Shown: piece after piece, positions 17,563 to 26,590 of the stretch
How positions within the stretch are numbered: the stretch's first letter is position 1
Layout: each line of letters opens with the position of its first letter
Assembly: GCF_002050515.1 (NCBI RefSeq)
Contig: NZ_LTAY01000026.1
Span: forward strand, 1-64,000
Length of the DNA stretch: 64,000 bases
Reading direction: 5' to 3'
Source: Clostridium thermobutyricum DSM 4928
Lineage (GTDB): Bacteria > Bacillota > Clostridia > Clostridiales > Clostridiaceae
Made by a program: the position numbers and the translations under genes
The notes under the pieces: model-generated
Databases searched by the model: none
Seen by the model: the letters and a program-made list of their open reading frames with translations, nothing else
What the model was told of the DNA's origin: nothing

Positions 17563-18456
17563 ATGAATTATGTAATAGGTGTAGATGGTGGAGGAACTAA
17601 AACAGAAGCAGTAGCATACAGCTTAGAAGGACAAGTTTTAGAGACAACACTAACAGGATTTGGAAACTTGGTAAATGGTAGAGAAGAGGCATTGAAAAAT
17701 ATTACAGATTCTATAGAGGGAATAGTTAATAAATTAGGTAAAGAAGGTTTAAAAGGTTTATATTTAGGAATTGCAGGTTCTGAAGTAGGAGATCATGCTG
17801 AAGCTATAAGAAATGAAATAAAAGAAAAAATAGGTTTTGACTCCCTAGTTATGAATGATGGTGATTTAGCCCTAAAAGCGTTATTAAAAGGTGAAGATGG
17901 TATTTTAGTTATTGCAGGTACTGGATCAATTGCTTTTGGAATTAATGGAGATAAAGAAAAAAGATGTGGAGGATGGGGACATCTTCTAGGTGATGAAGGT
18001 AGTGCTTATAAAATATCTATAGAAGCTTTTAAAAAGATGATAAGAGAAGAAGATTTTGGTTTAGAGAGAAGTGAACTTTCTAAAGACATATTAAAAGAAT
18101 TAAACATAAAAGAAGTTTCAAATATAATAGATTTTATTTATTCTTCTACTAAAGACGAAATAGCACAAATGGCAGGACTTGTTTCAAAGCATGCTGAAAA
18201 TGGTGATGAAGAGGCTAAAGCTATATTAGTTAATGAAGGTATAGAAATAGCTAAAGCAGCTGAAAGAGTATTCAAATATTTAGATTTCCAATCATGTAGT
18301 ATTGGATTAGTTGGTGGAGTTTTAAGAAAATCAAAAATACTTAGAGAAGCTTTTGAAGAATATTTAAATAATAATATAAAAGTAAATTCATTTGTTGATG
18401 AAGAAGTTTCAGCTGCAAAGGGAGCTTACTATATTTATAAAAAAAATAATAAATAA
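17563..18456 (+). CDS. BadF/BcrA-type sugar kinase, probable GlcNAc (or MurNAc) kinase
   Basis: A 297-aa ASKHA-fold kinase. Phosphate-1 motif DGGGTKTEA near residue 8, the AGTGSIAFG motif near 117, GGWGHLLGDEGSAY near 133 and GLVGGV near 249 are all typical of the N-acetylglucosamine kinase branch. In an operon with MupG and a GH4 glycosidase it would phosphorylate the GlcNAc released inside the cell. A MurK-like dual specificity is possible. AAGGAGAG precedes the ATG. Confidence 0.87.
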   Translation: MNYVIGVDGGGTKTEAVAYSLEGQVLETTLTGFGNLVNGREEALKNITDSIEGIVNKLGKEGLKGLYLGIAGSEVGDHAEAIRNEIKEKIGFDSLVMNDGDLALKALLKGEDGILVIAGTGSIAFGINGDKEKRCGGWGHLLGDEGSAYKISIEAFKKMIREEDFGLERSELSKDILKELNIKEVSNIIDFIYSSTKDEIAQMAGLVSKHAENGDEEAKAILVNEGIEIAKAAERVFKYLDFQSCSIGLVGGVLRKSKILREAFEEYLNNNIKVNSFVDEEVSAAKGAYYIYKKNNK

Positions 18457-18490
18457 AAGTTTTGTTTTTAAGAATGGAGGATACGTATAA

Positions 18491-19582
18491 ATGAAAAGAT
18501 TAGGAATTTCAATATATCCAAATCACTGTGATATGGATAAAATAGTAGAATATATTGATTTAGCAGCTAAATACGGATTTAGCAGAATATTTACTTGTCT
18601 TTTATCAGCTGAAGGAAAGTCAGTTGACCAAATAGTAAAAGAATTTAAAGTAATGTTAGATGCGGCTAATAAGCATGGAATGGAAGTTATAGCTGATTTA
18701 GATCCAACTGTATTCAATGGACTTGGAGCATCAATAACAGATCTTAAAATGTTTAAAGATATGGGATTAAGTGGAATCAGACTTGATATGGGATTTGCAG
18801 GTAATGAAGAGGCAATAATGACTTTCAATAAATATGGTTTAAAAATTGAGTTAAATGTAAGTAATGGAACAAAATATATTGATAATGTAATGTCATATCA
18901 TCCAAATACAGAAAATCTTTATGGATGTCATAATTTCTATCCACATGTTTATACAGGACTTGGATATGATCATTTTATAAAATGTAGTAAACAATTTAAG
19001 GATTATGGAATAAAAGTAGCAGCATTTGTTAATTCACCAACTGCTGAAAATGGACCATGGCCTGTATCAGAAGGTTTATGTACTTTAGAAGAACATAGAA
19101 ATTTACCTATAGATGTACAAGCTAAACATTTATTTGCAACTGGATTAGTTGATGATGTAATAATAGCAAATTGTTTTGCTAGTGAAGAAGAATTAAAAGC
19201 ATTAAGTGAAGTTAATAGAGAAATGTTAGAACTTACAGTTGAATTAGTAGATAATCTTCCAGAAATTCAAAAGAAAATAATTTTAGAAGAATTCCACTTT
19301 AATAGAGGAGATTGTTCAGATTATGTTATAAGATCAACTCAATCAAGAGTTAAATATAAAGGAGAAAGTTTCCCACCAGCATATACTCCAGATATGGTAA
19401 AAGGTGATGTAATGATTGAATCAGATCTTTATACTAGATATGCAGGTGAATTACAACTTGCAAGAAAAGAAATGAAAAATAGTGGTAAAACAAATGTTGT
19501 TGCAAGAGTAGTTGAAGAAGAAAAGTTTTTAATAGACTTAATAGAACCATGGGGAAAATTTGGTTTTAAGTTAAAAAAATAG
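18491..19582 (+). CDS. mupG: MupG-family (DUF871) 6-phospho-N-acetylmuramidase
   Basis: A 363-aa protein of the DUF871/MupG family: a TIM barrel starting GISIYPNHCDMDKIVEYIDLA, then a small C-terminal domain (from about residue 240). In Staphylococcus MupG cleaves MurNAc-6-phosphate-GlcNAc taken up by a PTS, releasing MurNAc-6-phosphate and GlcNAc. This fits the neighbouring kinase and the PTS genes upstream. No murQ etherase gene is in this operon. AATGGAGGATA precedes the ATG. Substrate identity is by family and context. Confidence 0.85.
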   Translation: MKRLGISIYPNHCDMDKIVEYIDLAAKYGFSRIFTCLLSAEGKSVDQIVKEFKVMLDAANKHGMEVIADLDPTVFNGLGASITDLKMFKDMGLSGIRLDMGFAGNEEAIMTFNKYGLKIELNVSNGTKYIDNVMSYHPNTENLYGCHNFYPHVYTGLGYDHFIKCSKQFKDYGIKVAAFVNSPTAENGPWPVSEGLCTLEEHRNLPIDVQAKHLFATGLVDDVIIANCFASEEELKALSEVNREMLELTVELVDNLPEIQKKIILEEFHFNRGDCSDYVIRSTQSRVKYKGESFPPAYTPDMVKGDVMIESDLYTRYAGELQLARKEMKNSGKTNVVARVVEEEKFLIDLIEPWGKFGFKLKK

Positions 19583-19625
19583 CCTATACTTAAAAGGCTA
19601 TGGGCTTTGGACCATAGTCTTTTAT
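19579..19625 (+). other. Two mutually exclusive hairpins between mupG and the GH4 gene
   Basis: ATAGCCT (19579-19585) can pair with AGGCTAT (19595-19601). GGCTATGG (19596-19603) can instead pair with CCATAGTC (19612-19619), which is followed by TTTTATT. The shared GGCTAT means only one can form, an attenuator-like layout. The first arm starts inside the mupG stop region. Confidence 0.5.
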
Positions 19626-19670
19626 TGTATAAATTTAATCAATAAGTTAACAGGAAAGAAGGCAAAGCTT

Positions 19671-20996
19671 ATGAAAAAAGGGATAAAAATTGTTACTATT
19701 GGTGGAGGTTCAAGCTATACACCAGAATTAGTAGAAGGATTTATAAAAAGATATAATGAGCTTCCAGTAAGAGAACTTTGGTTAGTTGATATTGAAGAGG
19801 GAAAAGAAAAACTTGAAATAGTTGGAAACTTAGCAAAAAGAATGGTTAAAAAAGCTGGAATTCCAATGGAAGTTCATTTAACTTTAGACAGAAGAGAAGC
19901 TTTAAAAGATGCTGATTTTGTAACTACACAAATTAGAGTTGGGCTTTTAGATGCAAGAATTAAAGATGAAAGAATTCCATTAAGTCATGGGGTTATAGGT
20001 CAAGAAACAAATGGTGCAGGAGGAATGTTTAAAGCTTTTAGAACTATACCAGTTATATTAGATATTGATAAAGATATGGCTGAATTATGTCCAAATGCTT
20101 GGTTAATAAATTTCTCTAATCCAGCAGGAATGGTTACAGAAGCTTTACTTAAATATGGAATAAATAAAAAAGTTATAGGGCTTTGCAATGTTCCAATTGG
20201 TATGGAAAAAGCAGCTGCTAATATGTTAGGAGTTGATCATAGTAGAATAAGACTAGATTTCTTTGGTTTAAATCATATGGTATTTGGTAAAGAAATTTAT
20301 CTAGATGGTAATAATGTAACTGATACAGTTATGGAAGCTATGGCTGATGGTAAACTAGGTTCAATAGTTAAAAATATAAAAGACTTTGAATGGGATAGAG
20401 ATTTTATAAAAGCATTAGGAATGATGCCATGTCCATATCACAGATATTATTTCCAAACTTCAGAAATGTTAGAAGATGAATTAAAAGAATTCTCAAAAGG
20501 TGAAACAAGAGCTGAGGTAGTTAAGAGACTTGAAAAAGATTTATTTGAATTATACAAAGATGAAAGCTTAGATGTAAAACCACCACAATTAGAAAAAAGA
20601 GGTGGAGCTTATTATTCAGATGCTGCTTGTAGATTAATTTATTCAATTTATAATGATAAAGGTGATATTCAACCAGTTGATGTTAGAAATAATGGAGCTA
20701 TTACAGGAATTGATAATGATTCAGCTGTAGAAATTTCATGTATTATAACTAAAGATGGACCTAAACCAATAGCAATGGGTAAAATTCCAGCTTCAGTTAA
20801 CGGATTAATACAAACAATAAAATCTTTTGAAACACTTGTTGTTGAAGCAGCAGTAGAAGGAGATTATCATAAAGCTTTAATTGCTTTAGCACTTAATCCA
20901 TTAATTCCATCAGAAAAAATGGCTAAAACTCTTTTAGATGAGTTATTAGAAGCTCACAAAGATTATTTACCACAATTTAAACATCATTTTGAATAA
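19671..20996 (+). CDS. GH4-family 6-phospho-glycosidase (NAD- and metal-dependent)
   Basis: A 441-aa protein of glycoside hydrolase family 4. It begins with the NAD-binding GGGSSYTPELVEGF, then QIRVGLLDAR, NFSNPAG and the metal motif GLCNVPIG near residue 175, with GLNHM after it. GH4 enzymes use an oxidation-elimination mechanism on 6-phospho-sugars; cellobiose, chitobiose or related phosphodisaccharides are likely. It ends the sugar-salvage operon and has its own strong terminator. Precise substrate unknown. Confidence 0.92.
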   Translation: MKKGIKIVTIGGGSSYTPELVEGFIKRYNELPVRELWLVDIEEGKEKLEIVGNLAKRMVKKAGIPMEVHLTLDRREALKDADFVTTQIRVGLLDARIKDERIPLSHGVIGQETNGAGGMFKAFRTIPVILDIDKDMAELCPNAWLINFSNPAGMVTEALLKYGINKKVIGLCNVPIGMEKAAANMLGVDHSRIRLDFFGLNHMVFGKEIYLDGNNVTDTVMEAMADGKLGSIVKNIKDFEWDRDFIKALGMMPCPYHRYYFQTSEMLEDELKEFSKGETRAEVVKRLEKDLFELYKDESLDVKPPQLEKRGGAYYSDAACRLIYSIYNDKGDIQPVDVRNNGAITGIDNDSAVEISCIITKDGPKPIAMGKIPASVNGLIQTIKSFETLVVEAAVEGDYHKALIALALNPLIPSEKMAKTLLDELLEAHKDYLPQFKHHFE

Positions 20997-21010
20997 TGAA
21001 TATTTTTATT

Positions 21011-21045
21011 AAGAGTTATCTATTTTAATAGATAACTCTTTTTTT
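21011..21045 (+). terminator. Terminator of the sugar-salvage operon
   Basis: AAGAGTTATCTAT-TTTA-ATAGATAACTCTT, a 13-bp perfect stem followed by a T-run. Confidence 0.92.
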
Positions 21046-21121
21046 ATAAAAATTGTAGAATATATTAATATTAAAAATATGATATAATGGTAAATGTTAA
21101 ATTAAAAAACAGGAGGAATAA

Positions 21122-22504
21122 ATGGGGAATTTATTAAGAGGGGATAAAAAATTTTATAGGAAAGTATTTATTATAGCTCTTCCTATAGTAATACAAAACT
21201 TTATAACATCTTCTTTAAATATTGTAGACACAATAATGATAGGAAGTTTAGGTGAAAAAGAAATAGCAGCTGTTGGTATTGGAAATCAATACTTTTTTTT
21301 AATGAACATAGTTATGATGGGACTCTTTAGTGGAATAGGAATTTTTATTTCACAATATTTTGGAAAAAATGATAAAGAGAGCATTAGAAAATTAGTTGGA
21401 ATGGGATTATTTGCAAGTTTTATAGTAGGTGGATTATTTACTGTTTTTGCACTTGCAATTCCAAATGGAATAATAGGTTTATTTAATACTGATTCAAATG
21501 TTATAGCTATAGGAGCAGAATATTTATCAACAGTTTGTCTAAGTTATATTTTTACTGCAATAAGCTTTAATTTTGGAATAGCATCAAGATGTGTAGAAAA
21601 AACAACTGTACCTATGATTGCTAGTGCAATAGCTTTATGTATAAACACTGTTCTTAATTATGGTCTTATTTTTGGAAAATTTGGTTTTTCAGCAATGGGA
21701 GTAAGGGGTGCAGCTATAGCAACTCTTATTGCAAGAATAATTGAATGTATAATAATAATTGCATATTTATATTACACAAAAAATATAATTGCAGGCAGTT
21801 TTAAAGAGTTTAAGAGCTTTGAGTTTAGCTTTGTTAAAAAAGTTTGGATTACGGTAATGCCAGTTCTTTTAAATGAGGCATGTTGGGGATTTGGATCAAT
21901 AATGTACAATATTATATATGGAAGAATAGGAACAAGTGCAATAGCAGCAGTTCAAATAGCAACAACTGTTACTAACTTATTTTTAGTGGTTATTTTTGGT
22001 ATAGCTAGTGCATCATTAGTTATAGTTGGAAAAGAAGTAGGAAAAAATAAAGTAGAAAAAGCTATTGAATATGGTAAGAATTCTTTAAATCTAGGTTGTA
22101 TAATAGGTATATTATTATCTATTCTTATAATTTTATTAGCTGGAAAAATAGTTGATATTTATAATATATCAAATGAGGTAAAAGAATGGACTAAAGCAAT
22201 CCTTTATGTAACCTCTGTAGTTATGGTTGTAAGAGTTTATAACATTATAGCTATTGTAGGTGTTTTAAGAGGTGGAGGAGATGCAAAGGTATCATTTTAT
22301 ATAGAAGCATCTACAATGTGGTTTATTGGAGTTCCGGCGGCTTTAATTGGAGCATTTTTATTAGGACTTCCAGTATATATAGTTTATGCTTTATGTGGTT
22401 TAGAAGAGATAGTTAAAATGATATTATGTGTAAAGAGAATAAGAGGCCGAAAATGGATTAATAGCTTAGTAGAAGAAAAAATGGTAGAAGTAATTCAATC
22501 TTAA
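21122..22504 (+). CDS. MATE-family efflux transporter
   Basis: A 460-aa integral membrane protein with about twelve hydrophobic segments. It opens with the MATE pattern FYRKVFIIALPIVIQNFITSSLNIVDTIMIG, and the second half repeats the fold, as usual. MATE proteins export drugs or metabolites in exchange for Na+ or H+. AGGAGGAATAA precedes the ATG, and an extended -10 (TGATATAAT, 21080-21088) lies upstream. The solute-binding protein gene follows after 14-23 nt and may share the transcript. Confidence 0.93.
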   Translation: MGNLLRGDKKFYRKVFIIALPIVIQNFITSSLNIVDTIMIGSLGEKEIAAVGIGNQYFFLMNIVMMGLFSGIGIFISQYFGKNDKESIRKLVGMGLFASFIVGGLFTVFALAIPNGIIGLFNTDSNVIAIGAEYLSTVCLSYIFTAISFNFGIASRCVEKTTVPMIASAIALCINTVLNYGLIFGKFGFSAMGVRGAAIATLIARIIECIIIIAYLYYTKNIIAGSFKEFKSFEFSFVKKVWITVMPVLLNEACWGFGSIMYNIIYGRIGTSAIAAVQIATTVTNLFLVVIFGIASASLVIVGKEVGKNKVEKAIEYGKNSLNLGCIIGILLSILIILLAGKIVDIYNISNEVKEWTKAILYVTSVVMVVRVYNIIAIVGVLRGGGDAKVSFYIEASTMWFIGVPAALIGAFLLGLPVYIVYALCGLEEIVKMILCVKRIRGRKWINSLVEEKMVEVIQS

Positions 22505-22527
22505 TCTTTAGTGAAGGAATGATTAAA

Positions 22528-23670
22528 TTGAGAGAAAAAATAAAAATACTAATAGCAGTTGTAATTATAGCTTTAATTTCTTTAGGAATAATAAGTTTTG
22601 TAGAAAAATCGCAGAAGCCAGATCTTTCAGGGAAACTTACTATATGGACTACAAATAGTAATTACAAATATATGGAGACAGTTGCAGAGAATTTTGAGGC
22701 CAAAAATAAACATGTAGTTATAGATATTAAAAATTTAGATAGTAAAGATTATTTTAATGAAGTAGTTAAAAGCTATAAAGAGGGGAAAGAACCAGATATA
22801 GCATTATTAAATGGAGAACAATTAAATAGTTTAATTCTAAAAGAAAATATTATACCTATGAGTATTGGAAATGTTATAAGCACTTATAATATGAACTTTA
22901 GTAATTCAAGAGTTCAATCAGTATATATAAATGGAAACTATTATGGAGTTCCATTTACAAGTACACCATTAGTTTTATATGTAAGAAATGATTTGCTTAA
23001 TAAATATGGTTATAATAATACAGATATAAATACTTGGAGTGATGCAATTAGAATTGGAAAAGATATTTATAAGAAGAGTAATGGAAAAGTTAGACTTATA
23101 AATGCAGTTGGCCAAGACTATGTTGATTTAGTAGATTTAATTTTAATGGAAAATATGGGCTCAGGAAATGATGAGCAAGATATATTAAAAAATACAGAAG
23201 ATATGCTAAATACTTTAAAGAAAGAAAATATAATAGCAACTGAACCAAATTCAGAATATGCAGCTAAGATTGGTTCTATAGTCCAAATGAAGGCTATAGC
23301 TGAAACTAAAGAGAAATGTACTTGGACTGCTAATAACCCTCCAGCACTAGTTGTAGGAGGAAATAAATTTTATGAAGCTGGAGGAGAAAACTTAGTTTCA
23401 TTAAATAAAGAAAAAGAAAATTTAAGTGAAGCCTTCATATCTTTTGTGACTAATGATACTAAAACTTCACTAGAATATACTTTATCAGGTGATGTATTTT
23501 CAAGCTATTTATACACTTATAAAAATGTAGCAGTAGAAAATCAAATAAAAAATTTTAGTGGAAAAAGCCCACTCATAGTTATGAGTAACATAACTGAGAA
23601 GGCTTTTGAAATACAAAATTATAATGAATATTTAAAGTTAAGAAATGATATTATAAATAATCATAAATAG
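22528..23670 (+). CDS. Extracellular solute-binding protein (ABC family 1 type), orphan
   Basis: About 380 aa with an N-terminal membrane segment (about residues 7-24) and a periplasmic-binding fold: LTIWTTNSNYKYMETVAENFE is typical of sugar-binding proteins, and YGVPFTSTPLVLYVR near residue 135 is a family pattern. There is no lipobox cysteine, so it looks anchored by an uncleaved helix. TTG at 22528 is chosen because AAGGA lies 9 nt upstream; the in-frame ATG at 22519 would touch that site. No ABC permease or ATPase genes adjoin, so its transporter is unknown. Its end overlaps the convergent glycosyltransferase by 20 nt. Confidence 0.8.
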   Translation: MREKIKILIAVVIIALISLGIISFVEKSQKPDLSGKLTIWTTNSNYKYMETVAENFEAKNKHVVIDIKNLDSKDYFNEVVKSYKEGKEPDIALLNGEQLNSLILKENIIPMSIGNVISTYNMNFSNSRVQSVYINGNYYGVPFTSTPLVLYVRNDLLNKYGYNNTDINTWSDAIRIGKDIYKKSNGKVRLINAVGQDYVDLVDLILMENMGSGNDEQDILKNTEDMLNTLKKENIIATEPNSEYAAKIGSIVQMKAIAETKEKCTWTANNPPALVVGGNKFYEAGGENLVSLNKEKENLSEAFISFVTNDTKTSLEYTLSGDVFSSYLYTYKNVAVENQIKNFSGKSPLIVMSNITEKAFEIQNYNEYLKLRNDIINNHK

Positions 23671-24775
23671 ATTTATAAGCTTGTAAAGTTAATTTTGCAG
23701 TTTGCCTCCATGAAAATTGGAGGCTTTTTTCATATCCTTTTTTTATAAGAGAATTCTTTAAATTTTCATCTTCTAATACTTTGAATATAGCATTACTAAG
23801 TTCATCTTTGCTATTTGGATTAATTAGCAATGCTGAATCGCCTGTAACTTCAGGAATTGAAGTTACATTTGAAGTTATTACTGGTGTCATACAGCTCATT
23901 GCCTCTAATGGAGGAAGACCAAATCCTTCATAAAATGATGGATATACAAAAAGATCTGCTCCATTATATAAAATAGGTAATAAATCATTATCTACAAATC
24001 CACTAAAAATTATAGATGATAATTTATCTTTATTTTTTACATAATTAAATAATTCTTCACCTTCATCTTTTAAAGGACCAACAATAAGAAGTTTATATTC
24101 TTTTGAAAGATTATTTTCTATTTCTATAAAAGAGTCTATTAAAGCTCTAACATTTTTTCTACTGCTAAAACCTCCAATATAAAGAATATATGGAGTGTTA
24201 AAATTATATTTATCACAAATTTTTTTTCTACATAATTTTTTATCTAAAGGCTTATAAGCTGAATTAGTTGCAAGCGGAGTTACAAATATTTTATCTTCAG
24301 GATATCCTTTAAAAAATCTTAAAATATCTCTTTTAGAAAATTCGGATACAGTTAATATTCCTTTAGATTGTTCAATTATTCTTGGCATATCTTTTAAAAA
24401 TCTATTTAAATATCCTGTTCCAACAGTTTCAGGCATGGTGTAAGGAATTAAATCATGAATAGTTACAATTGTATTTATATTTTGCTCGAAAGGAAAACCA
24501 ATACCATTTTGAGGAATATGATATAAATCAATAGACCTATCATTTAAATTATTAGGAATATAAATGTTTTCAAAAAATCTACCATGTCTTCCTGAAGAGT
24601 ATAAAAAATCAACCTTATCCTTTTTAAATTTTTCAGCGATTTCACCAGTCCAAATTAAAGTGAAATTATCATCTTTATTTATATTAATCATTTCTGAAAT
24701 AACATTTTCCGTATATGTTCCAATACCTGTTCCGCTATGAAGATTAACACTTCTTGAATCAATAGCAATTTTCAT
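23651..24775 (-). CDS. GT4-family glycosyltransferase (spore-coat cluster, copy 1)
   Basis: A 374-aa GT-B enzyme. It starts MKIAIDSRSVNLHSGTGIGTYT, has VTIHDLIPY and a C-terminal nucleotide-sugar site with GGFSSRKN, the conserved PSFYEGFGLPPLEAM (about 285-300) and ITSNVTSIPEV. The ATG at 24773-24775 follows AGAGGTG; an upstream in-frame start would add an unlikely hydrophobic tail. It is divergent from a CotS-like gene 125 nt away, and a close paralogue sits at 28.4-29.5 kb in the same arrangement. Spore-coat or spore-surface glycosylation is inferred from context. Confidence 0.9.
   Translation of the reverse strand: MKIAIDSRSVNLHSGTGIGTYTENVISEMININKDDNFTLIWTGEIAEKFKKDKVDFLYSSGRHGRFFENIYIPNNLNDRSIDLYHIPQNGIGFPFEQNINTIVTIHDLIPYTMPETVGTGYLNRFLKDMPRIIEQSKGILTVSEFSKRDILRFFKGYPEDKIFVTPLATNSAYKPLDKKLCRKKICDKYNFNTPYILYIGGFSSRKNVRALIDSFIEIENNLSKEYKLLIVGPLKDEGEELFNYVKNKDKLSSIIFSGFVDNDLLPILYNGADLFVYPSFYEGFGLPPLEAMSCMTPVITSNVTSIPEVTGDSALLINPNSKDELSNAIFKVLEDENLKNSLIKKGYEKSLQFSWRQTAKLTLQAYKSIYDYL
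23704..23730 (+). terminator. Terminator of the solute-binding protein gene, inside the glycosyltransferase coding region
   Basis: GCCTCC (23704-23709) pairs with GGAGGC (23719-23724), followed by six T. On the opposite strand these bases encode the conserved FSWRQTA region of the glycosyltransferase. Confidence 0.7.
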
Positions 24776-24842
24776 TTTAACACCTCTTTCTATTCTTATA
24801 ATATAAAGTATTAAAAATATATAAAAAGGTGAATAAAAAATC

Positions 24843-24869
24843 ACCAAAGGTTAGTAAAAACATATAATG
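24843..24869 (+). promoter_or_regulatory. Possible mother-cell sigma (E/K-type) promoter of cotS copy 1
   Basis: ACC at 24843-24845 and CATATAATG at 24861-24869 resemble the sigma-K layout (AC, 16 nt, CATAnnnTA) and the sigma-E -10 (CATACAnT) with one mismatch each. It lies 32 nt before the cotS-like start. Sporulation control would fit the product; the match alone is weak. Confidence 0.35.
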
Positions 24870-24900
24870 AAAAATAGAGAAAGGTTTTAGGGAGAGAAGT

Positions 24901-25893
24901 ATGGAAAATACATTAATAAAAAAAAGTATAGAAAGTGAATATAACATAGAAGTTAAATCAATTGAAAAATTTAAGAGTACTTATAGGATAAATGGAAATG
25001 AGGGATATTGTTTAAAAATTATAAAATATGACTACCCTCATTTTTTATTTATTATAGAGGCAATGAATCATCTTTTTGAGAAGGGATTAAGAAGTGTTCT
25101 TCCACTTTTAAAAACTAAAAGTGATAAGAAGTATATAAGACTTGGAAATAAAAATGCATATTTAACAAAATGGATTAATGGAGAAGAGAGTAATTTTGAT
25201 GTATTAAATCAATTAGATAGAATTGGGGAAGCTGTTGGAGAACTTCATGTTAAAAGTAGAAATTTTAGTATACCTCAATTTAGTAAGCCAAGGATAGGAT
25301 GGATGTCTTGGATAAAAGTTTTTGAAACAAGAAAAAATGAAATATATGATTTTAAAAATAGAATATATCAAAAAGCTTATAAAAATGATTTTGATAAATT
25401 GTATTTAGAAAATTTTGATTCTGAAATAAAAAGATGTGATAGAGCGATAGAGGCACTAAAGAAAAGTAATTATTTAAATGTAATGGAAAAGCAAGTTATG
25501 AAGATGGGATTTTGTCATCATGATTTAGCCAATCATAATATTATTTTAGATAAAGAAAATAACATTAATTTTATAGATTTTGATTATTGTATTTTAGATA
25601 GCAATTTACATGATTTAGCTTCACTTATTTGGAGAGTAAATAAATTTTCTACTCCATCAGTAGAAAAGACAGATAAAATTTTAAAGGGATATACAAAGAA
25701 GGTTTCTGTAGATAAAGAAGAGGTTGAAATAATGAAAGCATTTTTAAGTTTCCCACAAGAATTTTGGCAAATTGGACTTCAAGTTTATTGGGAACAGCAA
25801 CCTTGGGGAGAAGAGTTTATGATAAATAAATTAGAAAATTATTTAAAGATTATAGAAGGGAAAGTAAATATGATTGAATCAATTAAGATTTAA
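24901..25893 (+). CDS. CotS-family spore coat protein, kinase-like (copy 1)
   Basis: A 330-aa protein of the CotS/CotI family, which has an aminoglycoside-phosphotransferase fold. The catalytic-loop motif HHDLANHN is at 206-213, and IDFDY with the metal-binding Asp lies shortly after. An N-terminal SIEKFKSTYRI...CLKI region corresponds to the ATP-binding lobe. Clostridia carry several such genes, expressed in the mother cell, often next to GT4 enzymes. GGGAGAGA precedes the ATG. Whether it phosphorylates a sugar or a protein in the coat is unknown. Confidence 0.87.
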   Translation: MENTLIKKSIESEYNIEVKSIEKFKSTYRINGNEGYCLKIIKYDYPHFLFIIEAMNHLFEKGLRSVLPLLKTKSDKKYIRLGNKNAYLTKWINGEESNFDVLNQLDRIGEAVGELHVKSRNFSIPQFSKPRIGWMSWIKVFETRKNEIYDFKNRIYQKAYKNDFDKLYLENFDSEIKRCDRAIEALKKSNYLNVMEKQVMKMGFCHHDLANHNIILDKENNINFIDFDYCILDSNLHDLASLIWRVNKFSTPSVEKTDKILKGYTKKVSVDKEEVEIMKAFLSFPQEFWQIGLQVYWEQQPWGEEFMINKLENYLKIIEGKVNMIESIKI

Positions 25894-25903
25894 GGGGGAG
25901 AAT

Positions 25904-26578
25904 ATGAATGTAAATAAGGCATTAGAAGACTATCTTTTTTATAAAAATATTTATATAAGAAATGAGTATTTTAATTCTAATGAATTAAAAAGTGAAGATG
26001 AAATTTTAGCTCATGTAAATTTAATTGTGGAATTTCAAAAAATTCTTTATAGCTTTAATTCAAGCAAGGTTGGTGGAATTAATAGTTCAATAGGGAGAGA
26101 TTTAGAAAAAATAAAAAATTCTTATATTGTTTTAAAAAATTTAGAGGATGATGAAATTTATAATATTATAAAAAATAGATTGAATAATTTACTAATAGAT
26201 TTAAAAAAAATAGATATTAAAAGTTTAATAAAACGTAGCTCAATTAGAAAAGAAATATCTATAGGAAGATTAGATGAGAAAAATATTAGAATATTAGATG
26301 AAATAGAAATAGGGAAAATAAAAAAAATAAATTATAACTTAATAGAAGAGGATTTTATTAAATATATTGTTAGGATAAGAAAAAATGATGCTCATTTAAA
26401 TTTGGAAAAGATAATAGGAGAATATACATTAAAGTCTAAGTTAGGAGAGGAAAGTTTTAATTATATAAATGTAATGGCTTTAGCTCCTTGGGAAAGCATA
26501 AGATATATAAATAAGTTTAAAAGCAAAATAAATAAAGAAGTTCTTAAGAATTTAATGATAAGTGATAAAGTAATTTAA
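25904..26578 (+). CDS. Unrecognised 224-aa protein in the spore-coat cluster
   Basis: I do not recognise this family. The protein is lysine-, asparagine- and isoleucine-rich, mostly helical, with no signal peptide or membrane segment. Possible landmarks are an N-terminal helical region (NKALEDYLFYKNIYIRNEYF) and a C-terminal LAPWESIRYINKF segment. The ATG at 25904 follows GGGGGAGA, 10 nt after the first cotS stop, and the next cotS starts 12 nt after its own stop, so it is surely co-expressed with them. A structural or adaptor role in the spore coat is guessed from position only. Confidence 0.75.
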   Translation: MNVNKALEDYLFYKNIYIRNEYFNSNELKSEDEILAHVNLIVEFQKILYSFNSSKVGGINSSIGRDLEKIKNSYIVLKNLEDDEIYNIIKNRLNNLLIDLKKIDIKSLIKRSSIRKEISIGRLDEKNIRILDEIEIGKIKKINYNLIEEDFIKYIVRIRKNDAHLNLEKIIGEYTLKSKLGEESFNYINVMALAPWESIRYINKFKSKINKEVLKNLMISDKVI

Positions 26579-26590
26579 AAGGAGAGTTTG

